Positions 35,892-49,010 are shown, numbered from the stretch's first letter. The stretch is DNA of 64,000 nucleotides from Asterias amurensis (GCF_032118995.1 NC_092651.1:27866938-27930937); one strand, 5' to 3'. Notes: generated from the sequence alone by a model not told the origin. Numbers and translations: made by a program.

Positions 35892-38800
35892 CTGCAAATT
35901 GTCAAAACATGAATTGAATTAGAGCAGCTGATTTTCACTCCCTATACACACCGATTCAATACTCATAGAGGTTACTGCATTATGCACTATATCTTGCAGG
36001 CCTGTATGCTTTTTGAAAGGGCAAGGGCACCAAGGCATTTCCTCCTTCCTTGTTAAAAGGGCGCCCTATGAGGAAATTGTAAATTTCGTAAATTTCTACT
36101 AAGAGCATTTCAAGGGCACCAAGGCTTTGACCAGGGTCATGGAGGCAATCGCCTGGTCTTGTATTTTTAGTAGTACATGTATTCATACACAATCCTTATT
36201 TAAATTAAGCAATTAAACATAAACTAAAATTAAAAACTTGTTATTGTACAAAATTGTGTTCTCTCTCTAAATAAAAGAAAGTATGTAGCGTGCACAATCA
36301 AAGCATGACAGAAACAACAATAGGTCCACATTGTGTGAAGATGATAACAACAATAGGTCCACATTGTGTGAAGATAACAACAATAGGTCCACATTGTGTG
36401 AAGATGATAACAACAATAGGTCCACATTGTGTGAAGATGATAACAACAATAGGTCCACATTGTGTGAAGATGATAACAACAATAGGTCCACATTGTGTGA
36501 AGATGATAACAACAATAGGTCCACATTGTGTGAAGATGATAACAACAATAGGTCCACATTGTATGAAGATGATAACAACAATAGGTCCACATTGTATGAA
36601 GATGATAACAACAATAGGTCCACATTGTATGAAGATGATAACAACAATAGGTCCACATTGTGTGAAGATGATAACAACAATAGGTCCACATTTTGTGAAG
36701 ATGATAACAACAATAGGTCCACATTGTGTGAAGATGATATTATGTGATCCATCTACATGTACCCTTCTCTTTATCTCTTTGTCAACAAATACCTACTTGT
36801 ACAATATTGGTGATGAGTCGACTCTATATTTCTACTGTGTTTTGGTATATTTGTCAATAAAAATACTTCAAGATTGGTAAAGAGCCAACTCTATATTTTT
36901 TACTGCAGTCTTTGTGTGTCTTTGTTGGATGTCTTTGTCAATGAACAAGAGGCCAACTACAAGATTAATAAAGAGACAACTTTTAATTTCTACTGGATGC
37001 TATTTATGTCTTTGTTATCATCATCCATGACTGGAGTGGATGCATAAAATCTACATTCAATGTATATTGTACAAGGACATACTTGCTACATACAACGCAC
37101 CTTTATTCAGTACTATGGTATTATAAACATAGCAATGGGTATCATTCCTGGATTACGACTTGTCATTTGATTATGTCAAAACTCTGGCAGTGATGAAAGT
37201 AACTGAAGCCCAAGGAATCAACAACACATCAAGATCTACTGGCAAGACAGAGACATATTCCAAATGCTACAACACTGCCCCCCCCTTCCTTCTTTCTTCT
37301 TTAGCTTCTTAAGATTTGAAAACATGGATAGACAGAGTATCAAGATGACAAGTAAAGGCATTCTTTCATATCAACATTTACTGCCAAATCTGTCCAAGAT
37401 CGTAAAATATAAAAAACACAAGGGACTGCATCCAACAAATGAGGTCTAGAAAAACATATTTGATATTTAACCACACAAGGTCATGAACTGTATTCAATAC
37501 AAGTAGACAACCCTACCCTCAAAACAAACACATTTACAGCTGTTAATACATTGTTAGACCATGATAACCTGTGACATCACAAGTTTACAGTAACATGTAT
37601 AATGGACGTCCTGACAGGCACAGTTTAGTTTGTACACAGCTCAATAATTTGTGGAGATAACACAATTTGATTTATCAAATTTTTATATCAAATGTTTAAA
37701 CGTGAACCATGTAAATAAACTTGATCAAGCTCAGGCTGTGTACAATACTTCAATAATGTGTAGTCTCTCGCCTACCAGGTAATGCCATGGAATGCACACT
37801 GGTACTTTCTATGAGGGAGAATACTTCCATTTGAAAAATGAGAGATTTATGGGCGCATCAAAGCCTTACAGTCCCCATGTCTTAGTGGATTGACTTAAAA
37901 TGGGCGCATCAAAGCCTTACAGTCTCTGTGTCTCAGCGGATTGATTTATCAAATTCTTACAGTCCCTTAGTCTTAGCAGATTTTGTCCCCTGGTCAAGCT
38001 AGTGTGTGTCTCCTCCAACCCCTTGTAGTTTACAATTGGCTGAAGGAAGTTGATTCAAAAATGGGCGCTATTACTAGACCAAATGTTTACACAATTTGCC
38101 AAAGGGACAGAATCTCTAACAACACCAGTCATGACACAAGTGTCCTTTTAACAGCAAGACCATTGCTTCAATCCTTTGGATGGGGTATAGTACATGTATT
38201 TTCTTCTGTAGGTCCAATGTGTTGTGTAAGACATTATAAAAGGAACCCCAAAACACTTAATAATGTTGAACATTTCTAGTAATGTTGAAGTAGTGCACCA
38301 TGTGTGTCAATGATGACACTCTTGGTTAACTCTACTAATTGAACCATAGAGAAGAAGGGTTGGCTGTATTTCTGAAATGGTCCACTTGGCGGCAACACCT
38401 TGTCAATGTAAGTTTAGTGCAAGGTGCTACAAGAATGGGTTGTTATAATTGTATAGGCCCTAGCTATAAAATAATGAGCGCTTTGGGACACACTTCTGGG
38501 TGTGAAAACTGCTATAAAGTATACACTATGTAATGTCTATATTATTACACAAATTATAATCTAGATTTTTCAATCATAAAAACAATCTGGTCTACTTCAA
38601 ATCAGATGAGCTTTATTATGGAAGTCATTTTTGTTTTCTTTTTTTGTAAGTGAATTTCTGACAAACAATACATGTACATGTTTTCCTAATACACAATCAT
38701 TGTACACGTTGAGCCAAGATATTGTACCTTTGTACATTTTATGGCGGGTATAATTGTCAAGACATGTTATTTTTGGCAACAACTTCTGCTGGTAATGCAA

Positions 38801-41800
38801 TAATATACAACACACCTGAATGCACTGTTTGTATGGATGTGATCATCCATGATCAAATAATTCAATAAAGCATGTTTGTAAAAGCTTTCTCTAGTGTTAA
38901 AGGCAAATACAGAAAAGGTAATTATTACAACGAGAAAAACAAGTAGTTTTTACCCCAAAGCTTACTAGGTTCAAACAAGTGCTACTTTTCAACATAACAT
39001 GGAGGAGAAATAGCAATTAAACATCTCACAATCATCACTGCTTTGTACAAAGAGAACAAAAACTTCTGAAAGTGACAGTTTGTGTAAGCAAGGTAGAGGA
39101 TGAAAATAAGTTTACTCAAACAACTGTACCTTTAATGTCTGGCAACTATCTTGAATTTTGGTTGGAGCGAGGAAAAAGATGCATGATTGAACACTAGTAC
39201 CAAGAAGGTGTCACAGTGTGAACTGCGTAACACCTTCCTCTACATGTACCTCATAATAAGGTGTTATAATATGAAGGTCATATTACAAAGTAGGCACTAT
39301 GACTGGGTTGCAATAGCATGTACAATCCAACAGTAGGCCTACATATTGGTGTTCTTGTAGAAAACCTGTTTGGAAGAGGACACTAATCTACAGTTTACTT
39401 TTGATTTACTTTGATACACTAGAACTTTTCAAGATATCGTTTTCAGAAGAGTAAACATGCTTTTAATAAACATAAATTCTCAAATTGTGCGGTTTTTATT
39501 CCTGTAATTTTTTTTTTTACTTTTTAAACACTGTCACTATTTTTCAGTCTTATTTTGAAATGTTATTTTCTTGACCTTTTACAGTATCTATATTCAAACA
39601 TATCTCTGGAGGAGTGGTACTGGCATGAACAGAGTCTACTTTTAGACTGTGATTGAAACAAACCCACACAACAATTTGTTTTAAAACTAAATAATATCAG
39701 CTCTTGACAATCCACTACGCCAGCCTAGGGTTTCTTCCAATTGTGAGTTGAAGACATTTTCCAACAGTATAGAGAACAACAGAACTAATTAAACTAGTCT
39801 GTTTATAGAACCTAAGCACTGTAAACAGGCAGTCATTCTCTGGCCACAGAGAGAGCCTTTACTTTGAAAGGAAAGCAAAAGGAGACATGCATTCTAAACT
39901 TGACAGCTGCTCTTAAAAATAGATGAGAGTCAAAACAAACTCAAATTTAATTGTGTGCACACATACAATGTTAAATCTTGTTGATCCTTCATGACATGTA
40001 ATTGCTTACACGCATGGTTCTCTTTATTCTTAGTGCTAAACTTCTTTCTGACTTTACCTCAAATCTCTCTAGAATCCTCCTCAGCTGCCCTGTCTCATTT
40101 AACTCTTCCAGCGTCTCTACATCCTGTTATAATCAATAAACACTTTGCTATTAGTAAAAGCCATTACCAGCAGAAACAAAAAAACAAGCTCAAACTTTGG
40201 GTCCCATCAGACTTCCTAAAGCACAATTTAAAAAGCAAAAATTGCTTTTGGGGAACAAAAATACAAAAACCCTCCTAAGAGAACAATGGGAAACATTTCA
40301 ATGAGCAACAAAACCCTGTCCAGGAAAACTTGTCAAAAGGTCTAGAACTGTATCTGTTTTCATTCATCAAAAAAACCTACATGTACATCTTTATGAGAGA
40401 TGTAAACAAAGTGCTTCATCTTTATGAGAGATGTAAACAAAGTGCTTCATTGCAAGTAAAATAAGTAAACAAACATGAGTCAGAGTTTAGGGACTTTCCC
40501 CAAAAAGTTTTACAAAAATATGTCAAATCCTGACTAAGTGGAAGGTAATGGCATGACAAATGAACAGAGGTAGGGAGTCCTATACAAACAACTCGGCCAA
40601 TGAATACATAGTTCAAGGTTATCAGCACATCGCTACAAGTTTTAAGGGCGATTAGCATCTGGCAGTGACTCAAAAGAAATAATGGGTTTTCATTTTATAG
40701 TTCTTGAAAATAATAAAATAATACCATTTATTTGGGCTCCAGATGGCACAGGGTACTGGTAAAAAAAAAAAAAAAAAAATCAAAATTTGGAAAACCTTGT
40801 TTTAATTTGCGTGCTTCAGCCAACTTTTGGTCCAGAATGCAACACAGGATTTATTCTGGAGAGAAACATGGGTGTTGTAACTCAAATCACAAAGCAATGG
40901 CTTCTAGAACAAGACCGCCCAATACTTTCAATCAACTATCACAATTAACCTGCGGATGTTGTACTTACTGTCAGTTTCCATTTCATAGGGCATACCAACC
41001 TTGAGACAAATGAATGATGTAACAACAAGATTTCATGGTAAATGCGCAAGCTGGGCGCCTAATGTTGTTTTAAAACTTACCCCAACTAGCTCTCCATCAA
41101 TAAACACAATAGGCAGAGTGACCTGTTGCGTGTCTTCCAGTCTGTCTATCAACTCTTGCTGGTGTTGAGAGTTCATAAAGAGATCTCGCTCCTCAAACCG
41201 CACCCTGTGATTCTGGAACAGCTTGCGGACAAACTGACAATCCTCAAATGTTTGTCTGACAATCCGCATACTGGTGGTATAGACGATGATCTTATCCCTC
41301 TCATCGTCATTATTTACTGCTTTCTGCAATGATCAAAATATAGACATGACATATCAAGATAAGATAACAACCTAAGGTTTGCTGGAAATGTTGTCAACAT
41401 AAAACAAGATTGGTAGTAACCACACTATATGAAGTGAGATTACATAAATCCAGCGATATAGTATCCCTTCACGAATTGAAGTTAGTTCCGCTGTAAAAGA
41501 CTTCTCAATTACTTCTAATCCACCTTGATTAAGTAATGCAGACTGTGACAATCACATACAAGAGAAAACAATGAAATTATTTGCTCAAATATTTCAAATC
41601 AAATGAAAATTTCTCAGCAACAGTTAAGAGAACTTTTTATTTCAGAAAATAATCTAATTTGTAGCTTTTAGATTCTAAATATTAAAAGTGTGTGTACTAA
41701 TAATCATTAAAACTTATGAAGCGCCATCTATCTAAGACTAAACTTATTCCAAGGCGCATAAAAAACAAACAAAAAACAGAGAGCGTAACAAAAAAGAATA

Positions 41801-44800
41801 CAAATTACGTAGCTTAGAAAGAAATGAGTACGTTGAATAAAAAAAATTAATTTTACGTAAAAATATGCGTTTGCAAAAAAAATGGTAAAAAAAAACAGTA
41901 GTCAATCAGTCAATCAACTTTCTTTTTCTTTTTTACTCAAGAATGCGTTTGTACATTGCTTAGATGTAAGGCAATTGTTACTGTTACTAAAAACTGTAAT
42001 TACCAGCCTCTCCTATACTAGACCACATTAGGTATAACCCCGACCATCCCAACTATGCATGTTTTGTTGGATGAGGACTGCCAGTATTAGGTAGGCCTAC
42101 ATGTATGAAAAGACCATTCCCAACTCTGCATTTGTTTGATGCTGTTGTACTTAGGACTGCACTAGTAGTAAGCCAAATTCTCTGTGGATCAGGCATACTG
42201 TACCACCAGGCATAATCAGAGTCCAACAGTTTGTTGATTGAATGTTCATGGTGTGAAATTTGTCAGAGTGATGACAGATCCCAGTAAATCAATCTTTGAG
42301 TTTGTGAGTGAATTGACACTGAACAAGGTCATTTTAGTTTCATCATGGGGGGGGGGCCTTGAAAACCAAACTAACAATATTTTGGCTTGTTCACACACCA
42401 GTGTTAAGACCTCATGTAAATCTATGTCATGTACTATTCCAGATCACCACATAATTAAAATGCCTGAGATTCTTGGTTGCTAAGGAAACGAAAACGAATA
42501 AGGACAACTACTGATCATTTGGTGACTAACTGAACCAATATGTCAACACGGTTAGTGTAATCTGACATTTATGACTACACTCAATAAGGGTGTGATCCAA
42601 TAAGGACAAAGTCCTGATTAAATTAGGGCATGTTCTGTCATTAGATGCTTTCATAGTACGAATGCCTAGAGATCTTACCAACACACTCCAATATGAATCA
42701 ACACCCAATTGTTTGGAGTTAAACCCATTTTTTTAGATTAAATTGGCGATCAATCATACAACTTCCTTAAACAACTGTGAAAGGTTAGGAGTGGGCATAG
42801 GACTGAAGGTATTCTTTATTGGGATGAGCCCAGCTTCTAATTTAGCAGCTCATCTAACAAACTTGTCAAAATAAAATTAAGTGGCCTTCAAAAAAAGAAA
42901 AATTAAATAATATAAAAGAAGGGTTCTGATGATTGGCCTTGTACTAATATTATCATACCCTGTAACATTTGCTACCAAACTCAATCTCAAGAGTAATGAT
43001 CATCTATAGACACTGTGTTTTACACACACACAATTTAGTATTGTCAACATGATTTTCTGTAAACAAACAATTTTTAGGAAAATCAAGATCTTTAAAAGTG
43101 AGAAACATTTTGAAAGACTAAACAGTTTAATTCATAATGACCTATAGAGCTTTTAGCAAGAAATAAAGGGAAAAAAAGTAACAGCTACGCATATAATATT
43201 CACAATTTATAATTTTCTTTAACTCTCAGTGCAAAATACAAAATGTAGCAGTCTTTCTACTGTGGGTACATATAATTGCAAACAAACACCATGGCAGCGT
43301 AGTCATACAAACTACATCCCATTGCATCAAGAAAACCATACAGGCCTATATGACGTTGGCAACTTTTCCTTGATACAGGGTACTCAATTTTGATGTAAGG
43401 AAAACTAGAATTTCTACTGAAACATTTGATAGTGCACCAACTAAACAGAGTGCCTCAGTGATGCCTGATATACATGTACACACAATGTACTGTATCTATA
43501 GGTCTATACCTGTAAAACCAGACTCTGAGACTGCATTGAATTCATAAAGATATACTGTCCTTCACTTGGAAAATAATCAAGATTTTATTTCCCAGGTGGT
43601 GTACAAATGAAAGAATAACATTGAGATGTAATTAAGTTTGCAATAAAGCAATAGTTTACGAATCACTGAATCAGTGGAGACATCACTGTATCAGGCCCAG
43701 TGTGTACATTGTACAACATGTGTACAAGGTAATCTGTCAAGGATGACATTAGTGCTAGATGACATTTGTTGTGAACATTATTTTCTAATGATTTTCTTTC
43801 TAATGGAAAAAACATCAAGTTCAAAGATAAACAATATTTGTTCAGATCTGTTGGACTACATTGCAGTGTTCTTCTTGATGCCAGCTCTTTTCAAACTTAG
43901 AGAACAACACATTTGTTTCGACAGACTTATGAGAATGGATCACAATAACTTGATTTATTTCCTCAAACTGGGATTGCATTACATGTAGTTTGTCAGAACC
44001 TCTCCCAGCCTCTGCAACTTATTAATCTTTACTTGAACCTATTTGACATTCTTTGGAGACATTGAGACGATGAAAAAGGTGTTTAGATGTAGAACTTTGC
44101 ATGAAAGTAAAACAATTCTTTACATTGTAATTGAATGTAGTGCACTGTCTCTAAGCAAGGGTGAATATTATTGTTAGAAAGTTTGATTCAAGATCTTTAA
44201 AATTGCCCTTGGCTAGGTCAGTCTGTTAATTGTACCATTAATTTTGTTTATTTTTAAATGCCGATTTTCCCCCCAAATGGAAATAAGTCTAAGAAGAAGG
44301 TTAATAGCTTTTGGGGGCTTTTCTTGTAATATTTTGTGAATTTTTCCTTTCTTGTGATTCTATTTTGTTCGATTTTAATTTGTTTTTACCTTCTTGCCAT
44401 GTCTTGCTATATTTAATTCAAATAAGTATCAATCACTAAGAACACTAACCCTTACCTTGGTCCCTGATTGTGGGATTATCAACTTATTGAAATACTTTAA
44501 TTTATCATTTCCGACGGGGTATACTTATTAAGGCATGATACATAAAATTTGTTAACATTTTCAATTTGAAATAGTCTACTGAATTTGGTCACACCCACTC
44601 TAGTGATCCAATACCTTGTAAGTTGTATGTTTTGTTTCTCTTGGATTTACGAACATTACCTTCCCACCCAGGTACATTTATGATGCCAAAGAAATGTTGT
44701 TTCGAGCACTAGGATGTTTCACAGACTCCTTAAATTGTTTGTCTACTAAAGATGTCCCTGATTAGGGCTAAGTTGTCTTATAATCATCAATGACTATTTC

Positions 44801-47027
44801 AACCAACTCAAAGAAGATCATTCCTACATGTATTGTAGGTACTCCTAGATTAGAACAATGGGTCGTATGAATAAAAAGTAGTATTTACTGACAAGTACTA
44901 GCAAAAAGTAAAAGCATAAACTTCCAAGTAGAAGCATTCAGTAAAAGCATCTTCTGATTTCCGTATGAATAAACCTTTTCTTTTACTGCAAAGTATTCAC
45001 GTAATGCTTTGGAGGAAATACTTCTGCATACCATGGCTGAATGGCTCTAAACAAAAGGTTTCCTTTGTATTACAACTCTCATTCACGTCTACGTACGCAC
45101 TCACACACACAGCCAAAGCAGCATTTGATTTAACAGAAACATAGAAATCTTCAAGTCAGCCATGAGGTTTTTATTCTGACAACATTTTGATGAAGACGAC
45201 TCATCTGGACACACATAATAAAAACGTTTTTGTTAAGCGTTTGAAACTTGGAGTGGAGCATGACAGCGCTGTATAGAGAAGATGAGAGCTGGATATGAGC
45301 ATAGCTATTTAACTTAAACTTAAAAGTTTTAATAATAACACGAACAACATTCTATTGAAATGCATTTAATTGTTTAAAAAATACTTCTTCTGATTTTATG
45401 AACAATAAGCCTTAATGATCGAGGCATTCATTTCTGAGTTGAAAACATTCTGTATATCTTTTTTAAAAGCTTACTGTAATGATATAAAACGTTTTTTTTT
45501 ACAAACGGTTTTATTTTATCCTCAGCATATATAAACAAGTTTGATTAAAAGCAGTTTGAGTTTGTGTGTATTGTTTCTGTTGTGAAACACTGTGTATATG
45601 TGTCTATTTAATATTTCAGTGATGTCTTTCCTTTGGACTAAAACATTTATCCTGTGAGGAACATTCATAAACACTGTCATTTCTTCGGACGAGCCTTTTA
45701 CTTCTGTGCCCAAGGTAGCTCTGGAGCTACCTTGAAAAATCACTAGTATTTACTTGTATTTTGTAGTATATTCTCCGTTTTATTCATATGGAAGTAAGTA
45801 AGTGCTAAAATTAAAAGAATTTACCTTTTGGTAAAAGTAGATACTTTTAGCATTTTAGTAAATACTTTTAAGTAACAGTTTTTACTTCTTTTTATTCATA
45901 TGGATGGTAGTAAATACTTGAAAATTTCAAGTATAAGTAAGTACTACTTTTTATTCATACGACCCAATGGTTCGTTCCGCTATCGTCTCCTCTTCATGAA
46001 GGTGATTTAGTGGAACCAACCTCATACTTCTAGGCTGAATAACTCCTGGGATCATCATAATGAACAACAACAAAGTGAAAAAGTAGGCCTAGGGGTTAGG
46101 TTTGGTTAATCATACATACAGTATAGTAGACCCTGTGATATTATTGCTCTTCATTATGTTGCGTCAGGAGGATCCACATTACCCGAAGTGAAATTAGGAT
46201 TAAATCGTAACCCTCTTCCTGACAGTGGGAGGAAGATTTGATTATCGCAACTAGCCCAAGTGGAGTAAGTTGCGATATCGTAACCCTCGGCTTCGCCGTC
46301 GGGAGGAGGGTAACGTTATCGCAACAACTAGCCCAAGTGCTGCTTTGACCATGGGAGGTAGGTTTTGTCTCCTGCTTTAACTCACCTTTGCATTGCTTAG
46401 CGGCTTGTAATTGAAGTTCATAATACCCGCCCTAACTCTGTTAGTGACGCCCCTAACAGTTCCTTTTGCACTTGTAATATCATCACCATCTCCCGTAGTA
46501 AGGCCTCGCTTCCCGACAAACCTCAGAGTTCTGTTCTCACCATCGCCCTGGGCCTCTGCCCCTTGCGGATGGGAACCAACTTCCTTGGTAGCATTTTCAT
46601 TGACATGAAACTGGTAACCCATTTGGCTGGCAGACTTGCCCCGAACACGCTGCTGATGGTTCGGTTGTGGGTTTTTACTTGTGGACGGTTTTGGAGCAAC
46701 AGCAGGCAGGCGATGTGGTGGTGGTGTTGCTTGAGGAGTAGAGAATAATTCTGAAGTTGGTCTTGGATTTAGACTGAAATTTGAAATAGCATCACTGATG
46801 TGTTGGAGAAGTTCACTCTCGGTTGGTGCAGTTCCATTCACAAAAAAATGATTCGTGTACAAAGGTTCACTCGATTCCCCATTATCTTGTGGTTCTGGTT
46901 CTGTGTTGTTATTACTATTAAAATGTTCTCCGATGACTTTACGGCCAGCCAGCTGGTCCAGTGAGTCATCAGCTTCGACGCCGTTGTTAAGCTGGGACTC
47001 CTCCCTGCCATTCTGCAACTGGGCCAT
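35712..47027 (-). CDS. GRXCR1: GRXCR1-like glutaredoxin domain-containing cysteine-rich protein, whole gene span (4 exons)
   Basis: Exons in transcript order 47027-46386, 41323-41081, 40123-40058 and 35891-35712, all joined in phase 0, give 376 residues. Residues 1-214 are a low-complexity hydrophilic N-terminus. Residues about 225-317 are a glutaredoxin-like fold: IIVYTTS strand, the TLPIVFIDGELVG segment with its cis-Pro (285), and the ETLEELNETGQL helix. The usual CPYC redox motif is absent (TTSMRIVR), as is known for GRXCR proteins. Residues 325-374 hold four CxxC pairs (325/328, 336/339, 360/363, 371/374), the GRXCR hallmark and a likely zinc-binding module. Vertebrate GRXCR1 acts in actin-rich stereocilia of hair cells; a role in sensory or ciliated cells here is inference. 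At 376 residues it exceeds the about 290 of mammalian GRXCR1, the extra length being in the N-terminus. Confidence 0.93.
36313..36738. repeat. 33-bp minisatellite, 13 copies
   Basis: Thirteen units of AACAACAATAGGTCCACATT plus GTGTGAAGATGAT (one unit 30 bp). Because 33 is divisible by three, both strands stay open for 130-196 codons; the ORFs are a by-product. Confidence 0.97.
37851..37980. repeat. 51-bp imperfect tandem repeat, about 2.5 copies
   Basis: GGGCGCATCAAAGCCTTACAG at 37851 and 37902, then a weaker third copy (AAATTCTTACAGTCCCTTAG). Confidence 0.85.
40058..40123 (-). CDS. GRXCR1: GRXCR1 exon 3, 66-nt small exon
   Basis: Acceptor TATAACAG|GATGTA, exactly 22 codons (DVETLEELNETGQLRRILER, then FE), donor TTTGAG|GTAAAG. 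Too short to appear as an ORF by itself. It supplies the C-terminal helix of the glutaredoxin fold and joins both neighbours in phase 0. Confidence 0.9.
40124..41080 (-). other. GRXCR1 intron 2
   Basis: Contains a 31-bp direct duplication (TCTTTATGAGAGATGTAAAC at 40388 and 40419) and an A-run (40761-40779). No exon recognised. Confidence 0.6.
41081..41323 (-). CDS. GRXCR1: GRXCR1 exon 2, glutaredoxin core
   Basis: Acceptor ATTGCAG|AAAGC, 81 codons, donor TTGGG|GTAAGT. Contains IIVYTTSMRIVRQTFEDC, the helix VRKLFQNHRVRFEERDL and TLPIVFIDGELVG. Confidence 0.93.
41699..41830. mobile_element. SINE-like fragment
   Basis: GAAGCGCCATCTATCTAAGAC and CCAAGGCGCATAAAA resemble the GCGCC-containing heads of the SINE-like copies at 26576 and 50700. 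Short and diverged. Confidence 0.35.
44870..45965. mobile_element. 1.1-kb non-autonomous inverted-repeat transposon
   Basis: Ends GGGTCGTATGAATAAAAAGT and ACTTTTTATTCATACGACCC are near-perfect inverted repeats, flanked by AAT on both sides (44867-44869 and 45966-45968), a plausible 3-bp target duplication. Internal sub-repeats TATTCATATGGA and TAAATACTT also occur. No transposase ORF is present. Confidence 0.85.
46269..46324. repeat. 20-bp inverted repeat (hairpin) near the GRXCR1 exon 1 donor
   Basis: GTTGCGATATCGTAACCCTC and GAGGGTAACGTTATCGCAAC are inverted around a GC-rich loop. ACTAGCCCAAGTG occurs on both sides as a direct repeat (46250 and 46327). Confidence 0.75.
46386..47027 (-). 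CDS. GRXCR1: GRXCR1 exon 1
   Basis: The ATG at 47027 lies in a strong Kozak context (GGACCATGGCC). There are 214 codons, ending GCAAAG|GTGAG. The peptide is Asn/Gln/Glu/Ser-rich with a Pro-rich PQATPPPHRLPAVAPKPS stretch and no recognised fold. A vertebrate GRXCR1 also has a poorly conserved N-terminus. Confidence 0.85.
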
Positions 47028-47993
47028 GGTCCGGTTCCAACACCCAAAAAACCTCGTACTCTATCAAAATCAAAAGGCTAGGTAGGATGAAAAATCAATG
47101 GTGGATCATGAGTCATAAGACACTTCCGGAAAATCGGTTCCTACTAGTTGCGGCAGTGGTACAGAACTTGTCGTCATTCTGATCATGTTGTGCTTCGTGT
47201 GTATTTATATGTCAGATCAAGATGTAAACAAACATAAAAAAAATGCAGTCATGATGATTTATAGGAAAACATTCTCGCTGTCATGTTCCGCCTCTCCGAC
47301 TTGCAGTGGCACAGGGCAGTGCTGTGATGATTGATTTTGGAAGATCGGAAAGCGTATACGAAGAATGGTTGTTATACGTCGTGAGAGGGCGTCTGTCAAA
47401 CATAAACAGTTACCATAATAATAATGCACAATGCATGCATTGGAGCCTTCTTTTGAAAACTTGTATAAAGTAAATAATATTGGGGGGGGGGTAATTTTGT
47501 ATGATCCAAAGAAGGATCTAATCTGTATGTCTGCAGCTTGCACGACCCGGAACCCATCTCCGCACACTGCACGTCTATACCCGTTTCGTTTTATGTGAAA
47601 TCCCCATCCATCCAAAGAGGCAGGCAATGACCTGGTCAATTTAATCACAATCATGCTTTGTGAAGGAAATTGCCTACAAACAAAAACTACCGACATTCTT
47701 TTTCTTGCCATAATTATTTGTTTAATGTACCCTCCTCGTGCTACAAATGAATAAATAAGCCTGATAACAATCAAGTTATATATAATACAGTAATGTGACC
47801 TTATACCATTAGGCTATAGAGAAAAAACACAAATCTGTCGATTCGTTATTATTATGTGAAACATCTTTAACGAAGGGATTTTCAACACTTATTATAAATT
47901 ACATGCACCATAGATCAACATAAATCGGGATGCAGCATGTTCATTATGTACAGCAAAAACAAGTTCCCCTTTACTTTTTGGTGTTGTTGTGTG

Positions 47994-47995
<2 letters not shown>

Positions 47996-48027
<32 letters not shown>
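47996..48027. repeat. Poly-T tract (32 T)
   Basis: Uninterrupted T run; could be the reversed poly-A tail of an old retroelement. Confidence 0.9.
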
Positions 48028-48028
<1 letters not shown>

Positions 48029-48529
48029 TGGGTGGGTATTGGTCTTTGAGACGATTTGGTTGTTTTAAAACAATTAATAGTTTGTTTTGGTATCTAACAA
48101 AATAGGGTTGGTCCATGAAAATGGAATAACATAAAATGTATGTGGACGCCAGCAAATAACATTTTCGTGTCCCAAAACTTCCACGATTTTAAATAGCCTA
48201 GGCATTTTACGTATGACGGGTGTAAAAATAAAAAAAAAGCTCCCGCCCATGCCTTTTGCTTGCTGGTTTCTACCATATAGATATAGATATAAAGCTCCAT
48301 GGTTTCTACTCAACTCCCGGGTCAAAATTTACCCGGATTTATGGTCCAGGGTGGTTAGACCCTTTTTGAGTCGCTCTCAGTATAAGGGTCACGCGAACGG
48401 AAACTGGTAAGTTTAAAATGTTACCGTGACAAAGTTTTTGGTAGATGTCTAAAGGCCTACAGCTACAGCTTGTCATTCATGCAACTTCTTGCTATATGAC
48501 TGACCAACATTATAATCACTATTGTATAT

Positions 48530-48535
48530 TTTATT
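48530..48535 (-). terminator. Candidate FGF polyadenylation signal
   Basis: AATAAA on the minus strand about 190 nt past the FGF stop codon. Placed by position only. Confidence 0.4.
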
Positions 48536-48725
48536 CCTTCAAGCATTTCATTCCTTCGTGAACTTTTCCTTCTTAGAAAATAAAAAAAACACTCGATAAG
48601 CATCGTCATAAGTTGCGCTCTTCGTAATGTGCATCCTTTGTTGATATGAGATAATAAACTGACTGACAAGAAAAATTATTGTGTTTCGGTGGCCTAGTCT
48701 TTATAAAATTATTCCCGAAGTTCAT

Positions 48726-49010
48726 TTATTTCTGGAGACCAGTGGCAGCTGTAAATCCAAGTTCTTTGAGCATTTCCTGACTAATCTCAATCCCACCATC
48801 GTCCTCCGTGCCATGCTCCCCTCCAATTGCACGGGCAAGGAACCAAGCACTCTTCTGGTCGTCTCTGATCTTATGTGCGGGTCTGCTCTGCCCTTCACGG
48901 CCGAGGGCTAAGTGCCACCTTTCGGCTGAGAAACGGCAAGGCTGGAAGACCAAGTAATAACCAGTTGGGTCTAACTTCTCCAAAAACTCACAAGATTCGT
49001 CACACTGGGT
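48726..49010 (-). CDS. FGF: FGF exon 3 and stop
   Basis: Acceptor ACCCAACAG|ACCCAG, 94 codons and a stop at 48728-48726. Holds CDESCEFLEKLD, the long loop YYLVFQPCRFSAER, WHLALGREGQSRP, QKSAWFLAR and an acidic tail (EHGTEDDGGIEISQEMLKEL). The usual NxYNTY segment is replaced by PTGYYLVF. Cys 83, 87 and 105 lie in this exon. Confidence 0.9.
   Translation of the reverse strand, partial: TQCDESCEFLEKLDPTGYYLVFQPCRFSAERWHLALGREGQSRPAHKIRDDQKSAWFLARAIGGEHGTEDDGGIEISQEMLKELGFTAATGLQK

Larger units (their letters stand above)
35892..40057 (-). other. GRXCR1 intron 3
   Basis: Contains a 33-bp tandem array (36313-36738), two AAGGGCACCAAGGC copies (about 36021 and 36112) and a 51-bp imperfect direct repeat (37851-37980). 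No further exon was recognised. Confidence 0.55.
41324..46385 (-). other. GRXCR1 intron 1
   Basis: Five kilobases without a recognised exon. Holds a SINE-like fragment (about 41699-41830), a 1.1-kb inverted-repeat element (44870-45965) and a small hairpin (46269-46324). Confidence 0.55.
47028..48725. other. Spacer between GRXCR1 5' end and FGF 3' end
   Basis: Contains the likely GRXCR1 promoter side, a G-run (47480-47488) and a T32 tract (47996-48027). A 171-codon minus-strand ORF (47774-47259) shows no domain and is not called. Confidence 0.5.

Noticed and set aside
36230..36880. ORFs of 138-196 codons with an 11-residue repeat on both strands
   Set aside because: By-product of a 33-bp tandem array inside GRXCR1 intron 3; several frames and both strands are open at once.
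47259..47774. 171-codon minus-strand ORF between GRXCR1 and FGF
   Set aside because: No recognisable domain, crosses a homopolymer run, no splice partners; judged chance, though not excluded.
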